DNA from: Leptobrachium leishanense
Taxonomy: Eukaryota > Chordata > Amphibia > Anura > Megophryidae
DNA length: 64,000 bases
Assembly: GCA_009667805.1 (NCBI GenBank)
Contig: CM019067.1
Span: 64,214,637 to 64,278,636 of the forward strand
Reading direction: 5' to 3'
Shown piece by piece: positions 1-12,897 of this stretch (positions are counted from its first letter, which is position 1; each line of letters starts with the position of its first letter). The translations under genes and the position numbers were made by a program. Under the pieces are notes generated by a model. It was given only the letters and a program-made list of their open reading frames with translations, ran no database searches and had not been told where the DNA came from.

Positions 1-948
1 TTAATAGAGATCTCTTAAGTGACTTTAGACTAGGGGAAGATTTGATGATGTATGGATTTGTAAATTCCAAATTCTGGGAGGTTATTCCATAATTGTGGTG
101 CTCTGTAGGAAAATGAGGATCGAGCCACTTTCTTTTTGTATTGTGGTATTGCAAGTAAGTTGCTGGTCCTGGATCTGAGGTTATAGGATGAGGGAACTGC
201 TGGGGGAAGCAGCCTATTCAAGTAGGGTGGTAGCTTCCCACAATACCTCTTAAACACCAGGTTGGAAAGGTGAAGGGTATTTCTGGATTCCAGCGATGGC
301 CAGTTTAGCTCTTTTAACATGTCATAATGATGGATCATGTAGTTACATTGTAGCACAAAGCAGCAGAATGAGTTATACAATGTAGTAAGTTTCTGGAGGT
401 GTGTTTGAGGGGCAGCTGCATACATTACATCTCCGTATTTAATAGCCAGCATAGGCATTTGTTGTACAATCTACTTTCTTACCGCGGGGCTCAGGTAGGA
501 TTTGTTTCTGTACAGGGCACCTAGTTTGGGGTAAAGTTTGGATGAGAGTTTTTCTATGTGGGGGCCAAAGGATAGATTTGGGTCTAACCACATACTTGAG
601 AGAAGTGACTGTGGTCAGCGTGCCATTTGATTTTATCCTGATACATAGATGGGGATTTTGCAATTTATGTAGTTTAGGTTCTGTTCCAAAGAGCATCGTT
701 ACAGTTTTGTCAGCATTTAAAAAAGTTTGTTATCATTGATCCACTTTTCTACCCCTCTGAATTGTTCTTGCAGCACGGCCTCCAGCTGTGGGAGATTTGG
801 TTTGCTGGTATAGATTACAGTGTCCTCTGCGTACATGTGTACAGTTGAGGATTTGCAGATGTTATCTTTGATCCACTTTTCTACCCCTGTGTGTTCTTGC
901 AGCACTGCCTCCAGCTGCGGGAGATTTGGTTTGCTGGTATAGATTATA
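1..948 (-). mobile_element. LINE reverse-transcriptase fragment (CR1/L2 group)
   Basis: Reading the minus strand from high to low coordinates gives pieces of a non-LTR retrotransposon reverse transcriptase in broken frames. At 717-905 there is a YAEDT box, a mutated form of the YADD catalytic motif, then a conserved GVEKW-type segment. At 439-696 the LFGT post-catalytic region follows, and at 30-458 the C-terminal tail ends in an APQLWNNLP motif. This tail is typical of CR1/L2-type LINEs. The element runs off the left edge of the window, so its 3' end is not seen. The same family appears at 42346-42662 on the + strand, where the homologous WNNLP region is followed by the 3' tail. Frameshifts and stops make it a dead copy. 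The clade assignment is an inference from motif order. Confidence 0.8.
736..947 (-). repeat. 80-bp partial tandem duplication within the LINE
   Basis: The block at 736-819 is repeated at 868-947 with few changes; both begin ttgatccacttttctaccc and end at tatagatta. The duplicated unit encodes the segment just C-terminal to the reverse-transcriptase catalytic box, so the copy carries that motif region twice. This is probably a local duplication after insertion. Confidence 0.85.
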
Positions 949-2057
949 AATAATCTGTTCCAACTGTGTGTATTGCTTTATGTCTGTCAACACAGATTTC
1001 CACCAGTCACAAAACAGAGGCAATGCACTCCAAAATTGCACAAATTCACTCCAATATTACAACCCGCTGGGTGCTCTTGGGCTCCAGAATGGTCAAAATC
1101 CTTGTAAAATCCAGTGTATGAAAAAGGGGGAGGGCAGGCACTACAATCAGCAACAAGTAGGTTTAATTTGGAAACCAGCAACATTTCGACTGGGAAACAG
1201 CCTTTAAACCTAAGAAAGGCTGCTTCTAATTGTCGTGTCTGGTGACCCCCCTTTTTACACACAGAATCCAGTGCCAATCAGATAAGATAATGTAAAATTA
1301 CAGCACGGCCAAATGTAATGATGTGATGCAAAGAATACATGGTATATAACAATTGATTATAAAGTCTCATTACTGAACCAACAATTTCATCGAAAAAAAA
1401 AATCCCAATTGTTGTCAAATCATTAAAGCAATACATTGGTTAAACATCATCTTCACATCTTTTCCTTTACCTCTGTTGTAATGACAATGTCTTTAACATA
1501 GCGTATCTTTCCCGAGGCTTCATGCTGTTTTTTCAAGCTGCCTCTTGCTTTCCTTTCCTGTCGATATTGAAAGTTTATAAAGTGAGGCCACACAGATATG
1601 CACAGCAATAAACAATTTTAATTGGTTCCCATGACAATATGGAAAATAATCAAATATTAACACATTTATTAATATTTAATTGCACAATTTTAGAGCTCAA
1701 AAACAGTGTCTTTATCACCACTTTTCTTTATCGTCCACATTTATCAAAGTTCAGTCTGGTGTGATGGTGTAGGGCCCATGAGCATGTAAGTAAAATAGAA
1801 CCAATTTTATTATTTAATTCTACATATCATTCAACATATGTCCCATTCATCAAATTGAGGAATTTGAACAGGTAAAACACACAAAAATACTATAAAAGGT
1901 ACATTTGCATCACTTCAGTAAAGGAGCAATACGATAAGATAAAGATATACCTAAAGCATAATCATGCAAGATAATCTAGAATCTGCCATGTGTGCAGAAT
2001 CTGAAATGTCACAATCCTTATATTCAACTGGTTTGATTTTCGAATATTTGAATGGAC
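949..2057. other. Intronic interval without recognised gene
   Basis: No coding potential is convincing here. Around 1140-1215 there is a repeat-like stretch containing aacatttcgactgggaaaca, one of several places in the window with an AACRTTTCG motif. The rest is AT-rich and shows no clear terminal repeats. Confidence 0.5.
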
Positions 2058-2935
2058 ACTGGGGGTTTTTCAGAGAGCAACGAATTGTCGCCGACATTTC
2101 GGTGCGCTCTCGTTCACTGTACTTCGAGGAATTAAATTTCCCCACCCTGAGATGAAATCATCATTCACCGCAGGGTCCCTGAAGTGCAGGGAATCGGCCG
2201 CCGCCAACCCGCTGCAAACCCCTCGCCTGCCGCCGCCAACCCGCCAAACATCCGCTGCAAACCTGTCGGAGGGCCGCCAAAAGCCGCAGACAAGCGCTGA
2301 CAGCACAGCGCTGACCAGCCGCAGGAGAAAGCCGACAAGCTGTCTGACGGGTAAAAATAACAAAAAAACAATACGATTGAAAGTGTCAAAATTGAAACGC
2401 TGTTTGTAAAAAAAAAAAACAACTACTGAACGAAAATGCCTGGAATTTACATATAAGGTCCTATGAATGATAAGAAAAAGGTCTGTTACAGAAAAAAGAA
2501 AAAACTATTTTAAAAAAATTAATTAATTTGCCGTAAAATATCTAGAAGATCCTTAAAAAAAATCAATACATAAAGAGACTTTTTACTGCAGATTAAAATA
2601 ATAAACTATTAGATATTGCATAAAAACGGGAATATTTTTAACATTGACGCCTGGGATTCGCCTGAATAAACCTGCAGAATGAAACCACCGAACAGCAGGG
2701 CATTTCGGCAACTTTTCCCTGCAGTTCGGTGTTCTCTGAATAAATTAACCATTGCTTCTCTATGGGGGTTTTCACTGCCTTCGAACATGCACTGTAATTG
2801 CTGTCAGCTTGCCAAAATTTGGTGAACTGCCTGCTCTTAGAATATCCAAATTGCCCCAAAATGGCACTGTACGAGGACATTCCCTGTTCGGTGACATTTC
2901 GGGGCCAGATCAGCTCTCCCTGATTAACCCCTTCT
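2058..2935. mobile_element. Double-hairpin MITE family, copy A
   Basis: The left end reads gggggtttttcagagagca and the right end gctctccctgattaacccc, diverged forms of the GGTTATTCAGAGAG terminal inverted repeat seen in other copies (21754-22638, 33515-34448, 58315-59213). Inside there are AT-rich segments and the marker gggaatatttttaacattga. The GC-rich block at 2160-2340 gives long open frames on both strands that are not genes. No transposase is present, so the element is non-autonomous. Target-site duplications are not clear at this copy. Confidence 0.6.
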
Positions 2936-3327
2936 GTAACACTGGTTAGGTTTTCCATACTGTCAAGATTAGTGGGTAACACAGCACAGAGACAAAACCC
3001 AGTTAAGCAAGGAATCCCCTAATCTGACAGGCCAGTCATTAGAGTGGCTGGATCTAAGCTTAATAAAGAATATTAAAATAAAAACAAGGACAATACATGA
3101 AAGTGTTGAACCTGCAGGGAAAAGAGAGAAGACTGTACAAATACAAAGCCAGAGGTGGGTACACCGAATCAATATAATATATAACCATTCAGGGATAATA
3201 GAGCAAAACCAGAGTCCAGATACAATAGCCAGTGTCTGTACACAGAATCAGAGATTTCAAGAACATAGAGGTACAGGAACGAGCTGGGGGATGGAAACAG
3301 GCACAAAGCTCTGTCAGCTGCTGCTAT
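2936..3327. other. Intronic interval without recognised gene
   Basis: I see no gene, terminal repeat or low-complexity array in this stretch. Confidence 0.4.
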
Positions 3328-4591
3328 TTAACCCTTTCACTGCTGAAGACGTGTGGGACACGTCCTCATTGATGCACGTTGCATGCTGAGGATGTGCCCC
3401 ACACGTCATCAGCATTGCGGGACCCCCGGCGGAGATACTCACCTCTCTGTCCGGGGTCCCACGGCGTTCTGACTTCAGCGTCCTCAGATGCTGAAGTCAA
3501 GCTCCTCCCGGCGTAAATGACGTCATCGCGCCATGCGCGATGACGTCATTTCCAGGCGACCCCCCGGCAATGCCGGGAGATAGACTGGAAGGGAGGGGGG
3601 GGGATCCGTTCGGATCCCTCTCCCTCCCGATCGGGAAGGAGCAGCGCTAAAAGCCAGGCACTGCTTAAAAGGGGAGAGTCTCCCCTTTTAAGCGATGCCT
3701 GGCTTTAACCCCTCAAGTGCTGGGTTGCACTTCAGCACCTTGCGGCGCCGAAGTGCAGCCTATCTCCGGTGGGGGCCGCCATCTTGGATGGCGGCTCCAC
3801 CCCCGGGACTCCCCTCGCTGTCTGACGTCATCACGCATAGCGTGATGATGTCAGATAGCCAGGGAACCCCCTAGCTGCCGGGGATTTACCAAGGAAATCC
3901 CCTGGTGGAGATAGGGGGTTCTTGTGAACCCAGATATCTCCAGAACCGTGGCAGCTAGGGGGTCATGGAGGGTGTCATTTGAAAGGCCTGAGCATGGCCT
4001 TTCGAATGATACCCAACATGACTAGGTAAAAAGTAAACAAAAAATAATAAATAAAAAAATTAAAATAATAAATAAATTTAAAAAAATAAATAAATAAAAA
4101 AAAACATGTTTTTTTTTTGTGTGTTGTTTTTATTAATGCAGCAATATTGTTCACATTTCAATTATAATGTGAACAGTGATGCTGCACTAATGATTTTTTT
4201 CTATGGGGTGCGTTTGCTAAAAATCACGTAATTCCCCCCAAAAAAAGTAACAAGTCCCCATTTCAAATTTTTTGTACAAGCGCACCCCATAGAAAACATA
4301 ACCGCAAATGCTCATGTGATAAAATGTGAAAAAAACCACTTTACACACTGCAGATGATTAAAAATTCAATTTTTATTGTATTTTTTGTTATAATATACAG
4401 GCAGGACATGACGTATACATATAAAAATGATATATTATGAATCTGCGTAGTCTGCCGGAAACAACGATATATAATATGTCTGGGTCATTTATTAAAATGT
4501 GGCTTCAAATCGCGTTTAAACATGATGAGCGAAAGCGGTAAAAATGAGCTCAGCACACAGTGGTGAAATGCCTCAGCAGTGAAGGGGTTAA
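3328..4591. mobile_element. PiggyBac-like MITE (TTAA target, Uribo-type ends)
   Basis: The element is bounded by TTAA at 3328-3331 and 4588-4591. Its ends, ttaaccctttcactgctga and cagcagtgaaggggttaa, are inverted repeats. TTAA target choice and a CCCTTTCACTGC start are the hallmarks of piggyBac elements of the frog Uribo type, so this is called a piggyBac MITE. It has no transposase. The left half is GC-rich and full of perfect or near-perfect palindromes (3515-3551, 3650-3706, 3818-3858). The right half is AT-rich. Related fragments lie at 20837-21154 and about 56780-56971. Confidence 0.75.
3515..3858. repeat. Cluster of strong palindromes containing TGACGTCA
   Basis: Three hairpins are stacked inside the piggyBac-like MITE. 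At 3515-3551 two 16-bp perfect arms flank a 5-bp loop, and each arm contains TGACGTCA. At 3650-3706 arms of about 28 bp meet directly in the middle with few mismatches. At 3818-3858 arms of 19 bp, with two mismatches, flank an ATA loop and again carry TGACGTCA or a near match. A further hairpin lies at about 3769-3803. TGACGTCA is the palindromic CREB/ATF site, but there is no evidence of function here. Confidence 0.85.
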
Positions 4592-5218
4592 AGCCCTGAT
4601 AGGTCTCTGACCAGGTGCAGCAGTCCCAGAGGACAGGTGTCAAGAAAAGTACCCTCTCTGCTCGGGAGGCCAAAATGCAGCCCGAGCAGGCACAGCACCA
4701 CCAGCTGGCAAGACACATACATTTTCCGTCACATTTACTTAGCCTCCAAATCCCATGGCAACTGGTGTCTTCTTCTCTGGCAAAGCAATGACTAAATTTC
4801 TGCAATTAGATTTTCTGTTTATGTTATGTGTATATGCTGATTACCTAGTTTTGACCCTTTTGCCTGGCTGACTTCTCTCCCGGTTCTGGATCCCTGGCTA
4901 CTGTATAAGGTACACGTTCTGGTTATTGACTTTTGGCTTTTCTTCTTGACGTTCCTATTGGATGCTCCTTGTCCGTACTATATGTATCATTTATAGTGTA
5001 CCCTGGTATCTGTATGTTTCATGACTCTGCACAGCTTCTAGTTTCTTTTTCTCCGGTATAGATCCGGCTATTCTAAAGACCGGCCTGTCAGATTTAGGGC
5101 TGCTTTTCCAGTGTTGTGCAGAGGTCTCTTTATCCTGTACTGTTCACTCCTGTTACTGCTGTCCATAGTGTATGTCTGCATATAGGGGCTTTTATCGAGT
5201 GCCAGTTGCCCCCCCTTT
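4592..5218. other. Intronic interval without recognised gene
   Basis: No gene is seen. The sequence is ordinary intronic DNA up to the Tc1 tail that follows. Confidence 0.4.
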
Positions 5219-5361
5219 GTGACAGCTATCATGTCAGTATGGACCAAAATCTCTGAGGAATGTTTCCAACACTTTGTTGAATCTATGCCACGAAGAATTA
5301 AGGCAGTTCTGAAGGCAAAGGGGGTCCAACCCAGTATTAGCAAGGTGTACCTAAAAGTGGT
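5219..5361 (+). pseudogene. Tc1-type transposase C-terminal fragment
   Basis: The translation contains WTKISEECFQHFVESMPRRI, the characteristic C-terminal end of a Tc1/mariner transposase. It is followed directly by ggtgtacctaaaagtgg, which resembles the terminal inverted repeat of that Tc1 lineage. Only about 40 residues remain, and the catalytic domain is absent. The fragment stops at a TG-repeat. It belongs to a different Tc1 lineage from the elements at 9079 and 37620. Confidence 0.75.
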
Positions 5362-5364
5362 GTT

Positions 5365-5403
5365 GGTGTGTGTATGTCTGTGTGTGTGTGTGTGTTTGTG
5401 TAC
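5365..5403. repeat. (TG)n microsatellite
   Basis: An imperfect run of TG dinucleotides with a few interruptions, immediately right of the Tc1 fragment. Confidence 0.9.
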
Positions 5404-5983
5404 TGCAAATCCTCTTGCCCCTCACCTCTGTGCACACCCTCATATAATATGCTGCACACGCGTCAGACAATTATATACATTTTATCATCTGCTTCCAAAA
5501 TAAGCCAGACCATGACTTTCCCATTGAATTCTGCATATATTTTTATACAAGGAGAATTCATTTGGTAAGAAAGGTTCACACTGTCAGCATTACAAGTGAT
5601 ATTTATAATGTCCTAGTGCTTGGAGCTTAGCTTAGACCATTATCTCGCTGTGAAACCGTATGCTTACCATCAACAATAGAATTTGTCACCGAGACAGATA
5701 GCGGCTCCTACCTGGGCTGCTCACACTCGGTGTGTGATATATTCTAAAGGCTCGGGAAAACAGCAGTCTCAAACTGATACAGAGGAGTTTATGTTGTCCT
5801 TAGATTATCATGCAATCTGTTTTATATTTTATGGGACATTTTAGGATCATCCACAATACTGATCTTTTAACAAATGTTTTAGCAAATACCTGCAAACGCT
5901 AATAAAACAAATCAAACATAATGTTATTTTAAAAAAATAATATCTAATTGGAGCAAAGCTACATTTCTCATACTGTAGCCTTT
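5404..5983. other. Intronic interval without recognised gene
   Basis: AT-rich sequence with no open frame or terminal repeat that I can support. Confidence 0.4.
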
Positions 5984-6498
5984 TTAACCCCTTCACTCCC
6001 AAAAATCAAGTTAACTAAATTTTACATTATAAGATATGGAAAGCAATCATTAACATATCGAAACCCTACTTGCATATCTTTTTAAAGCAAGATTAGAGTA
6101 CGCCCCCTGTGGAGAAACGAAATACGGTGTCTTATCTCTCTCCTTTTTACCCTGTCTTACTGTAAATGAGTTATAAGGAGCAGCTCTCACACCCACTGTG
6201 GACTTTTCTGCCTGAATGCTGCTGATAATGCAGACCATATGTGACGTTGAGTTAGATAAAGGACACCATCTAGAGTTCAGAACCTTTCATTCCAACAATA
6301 TTTCTGTGAAGGATAAACGAATACACAAAAGATTAAAAATGAGCAAATTTACATTATTTTAACTTTTTAGTTAACTCAAAACAGCAATTTTTGTGCCAAA
6401 TTTAGATTTTTCCCTGTATTGAATTGTTAACTTCGCATCCCTTGTGTTATGGTAATATTTTTTTTTAAACAGAAAAGGCTTGATAGTGAAGGAGTTAA
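5984..6498. mobile_element. PiggyBac-like MITE
   Basis: TTAA at 5984-5987 and 6495-6498 bound a 515-bp element with inverted ends ttaaccccttcactccc and agtgaaggagttaa. There is no coding capacity. The terminal sequence places it with the other TTAACCCYTTCACT elements of the window, although its interior (6000-6480) is not shared with the 11399 or 18714 copies. Confidence 0.75.
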
Positions 6499-6796
6499 AA
6501 TATGTATTATTCCTTACGTAGCAAGCTTACTCTTGATATTTTTATTCCCAGCTTTTCCTATCTTCCCTTGCTATGTGCTTTCTACCCTGCAATAAAGTCT
6601 TGTATTAAACGTGTGTTCATTGAGCTTCAATTCTTGATAACAGTCTATTAGCCAAAACTTTGAGTTCCTTTCTCTGCCATAAATTTTTATCGGTCGCTGA
6701 GAACTCGGGTTATTATTTCAGGTCTCTTTCTGATTTACATTTTGAATGTGTTTATTTGGGCTTTGATTCTCCTGTCTCCTTGCTGTGTGTTTCATA

Positions 6797-7122
6797 TCCC
6801 CAGTGTATTTCTTACTGTAATAACCTATTTGGCCATTAGATGGTGCTGAAAATTGAGTTACAGCCGTTACAGTTGCAGCTCGAGGTTCCCTGCATTGGCT
6901 GCTGAATGTCCGATGTCAGGACATTCAGTTAGACGATATTGCAATATGCCCACAGGGCTAAAACTTTGGTGGCACCTTCTGCAGCCCAAAAGCAAACAAA
7001 ATTCATTTGGTGCAAACTAATTTAATTAGTTTTTGGGCTGCAAAGCTGCAGATTGAGATATCTCGATATCGAGCATTGGATGGTGCCTTTGATGCCTGAG
7101 ATCTCAGTGGTGAATGGGTTAA
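6797..7122. mobile_element. PiggyBac-like MITE fragment
   Basis: The interior matches the 11399-11864 family: cagtgtatttcttactgtaa is followed by a block of the ttggccattagatgg type. The right end is tggtgaatgggttaa, with TTAA at 7119-7122. The left terminus is missing or unrecognisable. Confidence 0.6.
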
Positions 7123-8032
7123 GAACCCAGCAAAAACATGCAAACAAATCACCAACCCAGTAGTCTTCCATACTTTTCTATTAGGGGTTACAGAGGAAAA
7201 AGTATGCGTCCTCCCAAAATTTCCAAACCATTACAATATCGGTCCAGTCCAAGTAGGAAATGTTTGAATCTGAAATGCTTCCAAATCTGAACTATGGATT
7301 CAGAAACTTCCAGATCAAAATGTTTGGTTGTGCATACATCTAACCATCACTGGGTTATCAATGTGCTCTGCAGAGCAGATCTTAACGATCATCTTTTTAT
7401 GACAAATGAAAACATGTTGGAAGTCCAAAAGTAGAACGCCGAGCAGGAGAAATCTCCAATAATTGGCACAGAATTCCAGTAATTCTATCCCATTAATTGC
7501 ATTCTATTATAAATAATGATGTGAGTATGCCAGCTAATAGGTCTGCTGCCGCCATTGGTAATTAGTAACCGATATCTGGGATGATCACATTAGAAAGTAA
7601 CTCCGACCAACTATGGGAGATAATTACAACTATTTTACTTTCCAAATAAAACTCATTTTAGTGGATACTTTTATTTTACATCAAATTCGGACAAATTATG
7701 CTGATTTATCAACTTAAATAGGTTGATGGAAGTCATAGTGATTAATAGGCTTCACATAATGTTCCTCACATAATGAAAATTCAAATGATTTTACTAAAAT
7801 TTCATTAAGCTAAAGGATACCTAATTGATTACTTGCTATTTAGCTGCGTTCGAGTATTAGAGCTGATTAAATGTAAGATTAATTGCATTTTAAGACGTTA
7901 TTAGCTACAGTTAAACTCGTAGAGAAGGAACTGCTATGCAGGTGTTTTTATTCCCGTTTAATTAGTTTACAATATCCGTAAATAAAACAAAATAGAATGT
8001 TTGACAATCTATTTCACATTCCTTTCTATATA
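7123..8032. other. AT-rich intronic interval
   Basis: No gene or repeat end is recognised. The stretch from about 7550 to 8030 is AT-rich and apparently single-copy within the window. Confidence 0.4.
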
Positions 8033-9025
8033 CACTGTCTGGTTAAAGAAATTTAAAAAAAAAACTCCAAATACCGTACAAGCCTGTTATGATCTGGGGT
8101 CGCTTCAGGTGCTCAGGTTCAGCAATGGTATGTGGCCAAAAAATAAGGTCAGCTGACCCCTTGAATATACTGAGAGATCAGGTTTTCCATCAATAGGTTT
8201 TTTCTCTCCTGATGGCACGGCGGGCATATTCCAAGATGGCAATGCCAGGATTCATCAAGCTCAAATTGTGCAAGAGTGGTTCAGGGAGCATGAGACATCA
8301 TTTCACACATGGATTGGCCACCACACAGTCCAGACCTTAACCCCATTGAGAATCTTTGGGATAATGTGCTGGAGAAGACTTTACGCAGCGCTGCGACTCT
8401 CCCATCATCGATACAAGATCTTGGCCACAAATTAATGTAACGCTGGATGGAAATAAATGATGTGACATTGCATGAGCTTATCGAAACAATGCCTCAGTGA
8501 AGGTTTGCAGCAAAAGCAAAAGGTGGTCCAACGAAATATTAGGCTAGAGTCAGACGAACGCAGTCAGAGCGCACTGCATGCATAACGGACAGACGTACTG
8601 ACGAAAGATACTGTAGACACCACACAATCTGTTTTTTTTGACGGACGTAGAAAAAAAAAGGGAACTATGGGAAATAAAATTTATATGAAAAATGATAAAA
8701 ATTTGAAAAGGATTTGAAAAGCCATTGTGTGCGTCAAGTTGCTGGACGTCACAAATGCGCTGCGTTTGACATCTCTTCAACACTCACACAGAACGCTACG
8801 CGGACGTGGCGCACTCTGCGCATCCGTCTAGCGGTTTTACGTTCTTGCCTAACTTTCGGCCGTTTGCCACGTGCGTTGTGTGTGCGCACATACTTCTTGT
8901 GTGGGTCTCTATTGAGCATGATTCTATGCTATGATGGACATTAACTGGGCGGCAACACGGACATGATCACTGCGTTCGTCTGACACGGGCCTTAGAGTGT
9001 GTGACTGTTTTGGCCAGGCAGTGTG
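8033..9025 (+). mobile_element. Degraded Tc1-like element with Harbinger MITE inside
   Basis: Ends cactgtctgg and ccaggcagtgtg lie next to TA dinucleotides, as expected of Tc1/mariner. The + strand between 8085 and 8440 encodes a broken transposase. It has FQDGNARIH, carrying the second catalytic Asp, then after a frame change [15 protein letters not shown], carrying the catalytic Glu. The N-terminal DNA-binding half is missing. A 450-bp Harbinger-type MITE (8542-8991) sits near the right end. A second copy of this Tc1 lineage lies at 56366-56700 on the opposite strand. Confidence 0.8.
8542..8991. mobile_element. Harbinger-like MITE, copy 1
   Basis: A 450-bp element with terminal inverted repeats GGCTAGAGTCAGACGAACGC and gcgttcgtctgacacgggcc, flanked by TTA on both sides (8539-8541 and 8992-8994). 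A three-base TWA target duplication is typical of PIF/Harbinger transposons. The other copies are at 32540-32991 and 53287-53734, in the same orientation. The element is non-coding, and its CG content is higher than that of its surroundings. Confidence 0.8.
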
Positions 9026-9078
9026 TAATATAAATAAATGTAAGCGTATATGTGTGTATGTGTGTCTGTCATAATATA

Positions 9079-10701
<1,623 letters not shown>

Positions 10702-10703
10702 TA

Positions 10704-10900
10704 TGTATCAGACAGCTCCTTAGGCTTTATCAAAAGGAAAATGCAAGTGGAATTGCACTTGGAGATGCCAAAATATAACACTTAATTTATGTGTGCATGT
10801 ATGTATGTACAGGACATATGAGAACCTAATCTGAAAAGGTTCATATATTCCATTCTGCGGAGTCACAGGCTTATATGAGTTGCTCGCCTCTTAGATGTAT
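10704..10900. other. Short intronic interval
   Basis: No feature is recognised between the Tc1 element and the 120-bp repeat. Confidence 0.4.
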
Positions 10901-11020
10901 ATCATTAGATAGTTACAACCGTGAAAATGGAGCATTTAGAGTCTTGAATATATTTTTAGAATCTTTTGATTTTGTGAAAGATCAACATTTCAGTTTCCCC
11001 TGGGAACGTTTCATGATAAT
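10901..11020 (+). repeat. 120-bp repeat, copy 1 (partner at 51485-51604)
   Basis: These 120 bases align without a gap to 51485-51604 in the same orientation, with about six differences (roughly 95% identity). Outside the block the two sites show no similarity that I can see. No terminal inverted repeats or target duplications are evident. It may be a fragment of an unrecognised interspersed repeat or a segmental copy. Confidence 0.85.
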
Positions 11021-11398
11021 ATTCCAGGTTGAATTGCTGTGTTACTCTTTCACACCAAACAATAAACTACAAGAAATGCTATTCAAGCTGGCGCTTTCAG
11101 AAGTCTTTCTTTACTGCTTGCTACGGTCTAACATCCAAGTCAATATATATCACACAAGTTAGATTTCTAAGGTGTGGAAGTACGGGCAAGAAAAACCTAT
11201 TTTATCAGAGGATGAGCTACAGGGCTGTTCAAAGGTAGTCACAAAATAGAAATAACGCCAGTGCATTCTTTGCTATGTTTGGCTTTGAAAATCATTAACA
11301 GGCTTAACTCCTAAGAAGCAGAAAATATGAAAATAATTTACAATTCTTAATTCAGCAAAACAAGTAAACTGGCTAGTCATTGCCTAAAAAGTAGATAA
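11021..11398. other. Intronic interval without recognised gene
   Basis: No supported coding region or repeat terminus. Confidence 0.4.
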
Positions 11399-11864
11399 TT
11401 AACCCCTTCCTACCATTTGATTGAATAAATAACTGCCAGGAACCAGTTTTTTTTTGGAAATCATTTTTATTTAATTATACAGTATTAAATATTTGGGAAT
11501 ATTCCCAATGTATTTCCTACTGTAATAACTTATTCGGCATGCAGATGTCACCATCTGCTGGCCAGATCGAGTTACGACACTTCTGAGCTCCATGCAGGAT
11601 GCATCCAGGATCAGCTGGGGAGCAGTCCATTAGAGACATTCCCCAGCCAGTTTTAAAAAGTGTTAGCATCTCAGGCATCATCCCCACTGTGCTAAAACAT
11701 TGCGGGCCCCTTTTGGAGTCCAAATGCAAACATAATCCAATAGCGACAAATAAATTTCCTTTGCAAGGCCACAGTATAGCCCCAGATCATGTTAAGATGA
11801 TATAGGGCTGCTTTGCGTGCTACAGCTGTTAGTGTGAACATGACAATGGTAGTGATGGGGTTAA
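11399..11864. mobile_element. PiggyBac-like MITE
   Basis: TTAA at 11399-11402 and 11861-11864 bound a 466-bp element. The left end is ttaaccccttcctacc and the right end ggtagtgatggggttaa. Interior markers gggaatattcccaatgtatt and cagatgtcaccatctgctgg recur at 18714-19163 (inverted), 24460-24820, 30360-30425 and 33280-33350 (inverted), defining one subfamily. It is non-coding. Confidence 0.8.
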
Positions 11865-12044
11865 TTTGATTATTCCTGGTAATATAAAAAATATGAAATA
11901 ACCGAGCTTGGAGATTGCATTCAATATTTGCTAAACAATATATTGGAGCTAAAGAGAAAATTGTCTTTTATTCTATATTTATCTTTTTTCATTGTTATCT
12001 TTTCCTCCTTTTGTTTCTATCATTTGTAATGTGTTTATTTTCAG
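11865..12044 (+). other. 3' end of upstream cngb3 intron (acceptor region)
   Basis: The intron ends with a long pyrimidine-rich tract (11967-12030) and the acceptor ag at 12043-12044 in the context ttattttcag. The upstream exon is not in the window; the intron extends at least from position 1. Confidence 0.75.
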
Positions 12045-12189
12045 ATGTCGGTATTCTGCTCTCAGACAACAAGCCTGTTAGTAAACCCAAAACTTCAGAT
12101 CATCAGGAAAGACGCACCTCCGGTAAACAAGCTGAGTGTTCCAAAGCAGGAAATGAAATCATAACATGCGAAAAGAAAACACGGGACAA
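12045..12189 (+). CDS. cngb3: CNGB3 N-terminal exon (internal coding exon)
   Basis: This 145-nt exon is bounded by ttttcag on the left and the strong donor gtatgt at 12190 on the right. It starts with two bases of a split codon and ends with two bases of a split codon (AA), which the first base of the exon at 63709 completes as AAA (Lys). The open frame encodes about 48 polar, charged residues beginning VGILLSDNKPV and ending TCEKKTRDK. It has no membrane segment. This fits the long, poorly conserved cytosolic N-terminus of the cone CNG channel beta subunit. Identification rests on splice sites, an uninterrupted frame and phase agreement with the downstream exon, because this part of CNGB3 is too variable for direct recognition. 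An alternative is a lineage-specific exon of the same gene. Confidence 0.78.
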
Positions 12190-12429
12190 GTATGTTCTCA
12201 TTCTTCAGATTTTTTTTTTCTATTTTATCTTATTTTAACTTTTTTTGGTTGTCACATGAAGCTTGTTAGTAATTTAATCTTTAGGAAAGAAAATTAAAGA
12301 GTTTTGCATCATCATTATCTGCTTCTGTGCCAGTTAATCCAATACATAATAGCTGTTTAGCTTCAGGGGTCAACTACAAGAGGTTTGATATAAGAATGTC
12401 TCAGAAAGATACAGCATTAAGCAAGGTAG

Positions 12430-12897
12430 GGCTATATTCCATAGCGGATGCTAGTGTGATCCAGGACGCCACAAAGAACGGTCCTCTAGGGCAAATCACA
12501 CCACATACAGTCTCTTTAATGGGGAAATCTTCCAGGCTTTATTGAAACATAAGCAAAGAAACATAATACAAAACAAAATCCTTGCTCACCTGAGCACTAA
12601 CTCTCTTGACATCCCTCTCTGTCTAGCAGGGACAACACACAAAATCTAAATTGACCGACCTTTGGTTTTTCTTTTCTGACATATGTGCCTCTCCCAGCTT
12701 CAGGAGCTGCACCTTTCAATCTTTCAGTATTCCCCTTCCTTTCCCTCAAGCAGGAGCTATTTATCCCCTTGACTGCTAGGTGGGAGACACCTGTTGAAGA
12801 GACCAAATAATACATGCCCTCCTGGGGGGTTAATGCTTTCACCTTAAAACAAAAACACAGGGGAATACACACCACCAGATCCAAACACTGTCATAAT
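12430..12897 (-). mobile_element. Candidate solo LTR
   Basis: On the minus strand this block has promoter- and polyadenylation-like parts in LTR order. A GATAAATAGC box lies near 12760, and an AATAAAG signal near 12540, followed by about 100 bases. The minus-strand start TGACAGTG near 12893 could be an LTR end. I could not find the opposite terminus or a target duplication with confidence, so the boundaries are approximate. It could instead be another type of repeat. Confidence 0.4.

Noticed and set aside
2070..2409. Frames of 85-97 codons on both strands, Arg/Ala-rich
   Set aside because: GC-rich block of MITE copy A. Mirrors on both strands indicate composition, not coding.
11915..12238. 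107-codon continuous frame taken as a single exon
   Set aside because: Only the part between the acceptor at 12044 and the donor at 12190 is credible. The rest is pyrimidine tract and intron.
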